NCBI GenBank assembly: GCA_938044045.1
Contig: CALIQN010000062.1
Coordinates: 1 to 5,630 of the forward strand
Origin: an uncultured Peptococcaceae bacterium
GTDB taxonomy: Bacteria; Bacillota; Peptococcia; Peptococcales; Peptococcaceae
DNA length: 5,630 nucleotides
Direction of reading: 5' to 3'
Every line of letters starts with the position of its first letter. Position 1 is the stretch's first letter. The translations under genes were made by a program, and so were the position numbers. Below the pieces are notes generated by a model. The model was not told where the DNA came from. It ran no database searches and worked only from the letters and a program-made list of their open reading frames with translations. This document shows positions 5,173 to 5,630 of this stretch, one piece after another.

Positions 5173-5630
5173 TGATCCCATTTATAGAAAGTGCTAAAGA
5201 CGAGATTTTGGCGAAAATTGACACATTAAAAACAACAATCGACCGCCTTATCTCATCCAGTCAAGGCAACAACCCCAACATCGCCCTTGGCAACCTAAGC
5301 AACAAAATAGACGCATTAAAACAAGATGTTGGCACAAAGTCCAGTCAAGTAACAGTGAATAAAGTAGGGCAAGACCTCAACAACATTGCTAGCACACTAA
5401 CAAGCAAGATAGACACTGTAGAGACCAAGGTCAATCAAACAAATACAACACTAGCGACAAAGGCCAATCAGAATACTGTTGATGCTGTAGCGAATACTGC
5501 CAATCAAATCAATACAGCTTTAGCAAGCAAAGCAAGTCAAGCGAGCGTGAATGCTATTAAATCAAGAACAGATATTTATTTGGATGCCACTATCTCAAGC
5601 AGAGCCCCGGCAAGTACAGCGTTGAGTAGT
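5172..5630 (+). CDS. Tail fibre protein, 5' part, coiled-coil shaft (runs off the window end)
   Basis: This open frame of 153 codons has no stop before the window end. ATG 5172 overlaps the previous stop by one base, and GAGGTGG at 5161-5167 provides the ribosome binding site. The visible part is rich in Ala, Thr, Ser, Asn, Gln and Lys, has almost no aromatic residues and no Cys or Trp. It starts with a heptad-like segment (MIPFIESAKDEILAKIDTLK), then a polar spacer (29-45). It continues with degenerate repeats carrying [LV]-x-[TS]-K followed by Q-x-[TS]-V-[ND] at residues 53-65, 94-106 and 117-129. It then enters LDATISSRAPASTALSS (137-153), which I recall as a common motif in phage tail fibres. 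A trimeric coiled-coil shaft with a receptor-binding tip beyond the window is the natural reading. It lacks the fibre anchor motif seen in the preceding gene. Confidence 0.85.
   Translation, partial: MIPFIESAKDEILAKIDTLKTTIDRLISSSQGNNPNIALGNLSNKIDALKQDVGTKSSQVTVNKVGQDLNNIASTLTSKIDTVETKVNQTNTTLATKANQNTVDAVANTANQINTALASKASQASVNAIKSRTDIYLDATISSRAPASTALSS
5328..5588 (+). repeat. Degenerate coiled-coil repeats in the tail fibre shaft
   Basis: Units begin at residues 53 (VGTKSSQVTVNKV), 76 (LTSKIDTVETKV), 94 (LATKANQNTVDAV) and 117 (LASKASQASVNAI). The aligned Lys residues 56, 79, 97 and 120 are spaced 23, 18 and 23 apart. The units share a small-residue, heptad-like pattern typical of trimeric fibre shafts. 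The repeat is visible in protein and only weakly in DNA. Confidence 0.6.

Noticed and set aside
5328..5588. Fibre repeats as a CRISPR array or a diversity-generating template repeat.
   Set aside because: The repeats are degenerate, spaced by coding sequence in one open frame, and typical of coiled-coil shafts. No reverse transcriptase or matching template is present.

Overview
This window is a compact stretch of the tail and baseplate module of a contractile-tailed (myovirus-type) prophage, or of a tailocin derived from one. The gene order matches the PBSX (xkd) late operon of Bacillus: xkdP, xkdQ, xkdR, xkdS, xkdT and xkdU/ymfQ, followed by a small fibre-associated gene and the start of a tail fibre gene. 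All genes are on the + strand. The host is most likely a low-GC Bacillota. The evidence is A/T-rich codon use, AAGGAGG-type ribosome binding sites, use of GTG and TTG starts, and the PBSX-type architecture. Arg codons are mostly CGN rather than AGA, which argues mildly against a typical Clostridium, but I cannot name a genus.

Layout. Positions 1-536 hold the 3' part of an XkdP-like LysM protein. Positions 533-2326 hold a large XkdQ-like hub protein with two extra C-terminal modules: a degenerate 3D (MltA/YuiC-like) domain and an M23 zinc peptidase domain. Positions 2331-2708 encode XkdR (DUF2577), 2710-3147 XkdS (DUF2634, gp25-like) and 3125-4264 XkdT (baseplate J-like wedge protein). Positions 4261-4818 encode XkdU/YmfQ (DUF2313). 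Positions 4822-5172 encode a 116-aa protein that starts with a tail-fibre-type N-terminal motif. From 5172 to the window end runs the open 5' part of a coiled-coil tail fibre gene.

There is essentially no intergenic DNA. Consecutive genes overlap by 1, 4 or about 23 bases, or are separated by 1 to 4 bases, and several ribosome binding sites lie inside the previous gene. I see no promoter, terminator, RNA gene, mobile element or CRISPR array. The block therefore looks like an internal part of one long late transcript with translational coupling.

How the genes work together, from family knowledge: the LysM protein and the XkdQ hub join the tail tube to the central spike, and XkdR is a small hub-associated protein. 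XkdS and XkdT form the wedges that trigger sheath contraction, and XkdU links the wedges to the fibres. The small protein at 4822-5172 and the coiled-coil fibre would mediate receptor recognition. The C-terminal domains of the hub would open the peptidoglycan during injection.

I found no evidence of a new defence or mobile system. The most distinctive points are the triple-module hub with its decayed 3D domain, the apparent split of the fibre anchor from the fibre shaft, and the mosaic codon use in the fibre gene.
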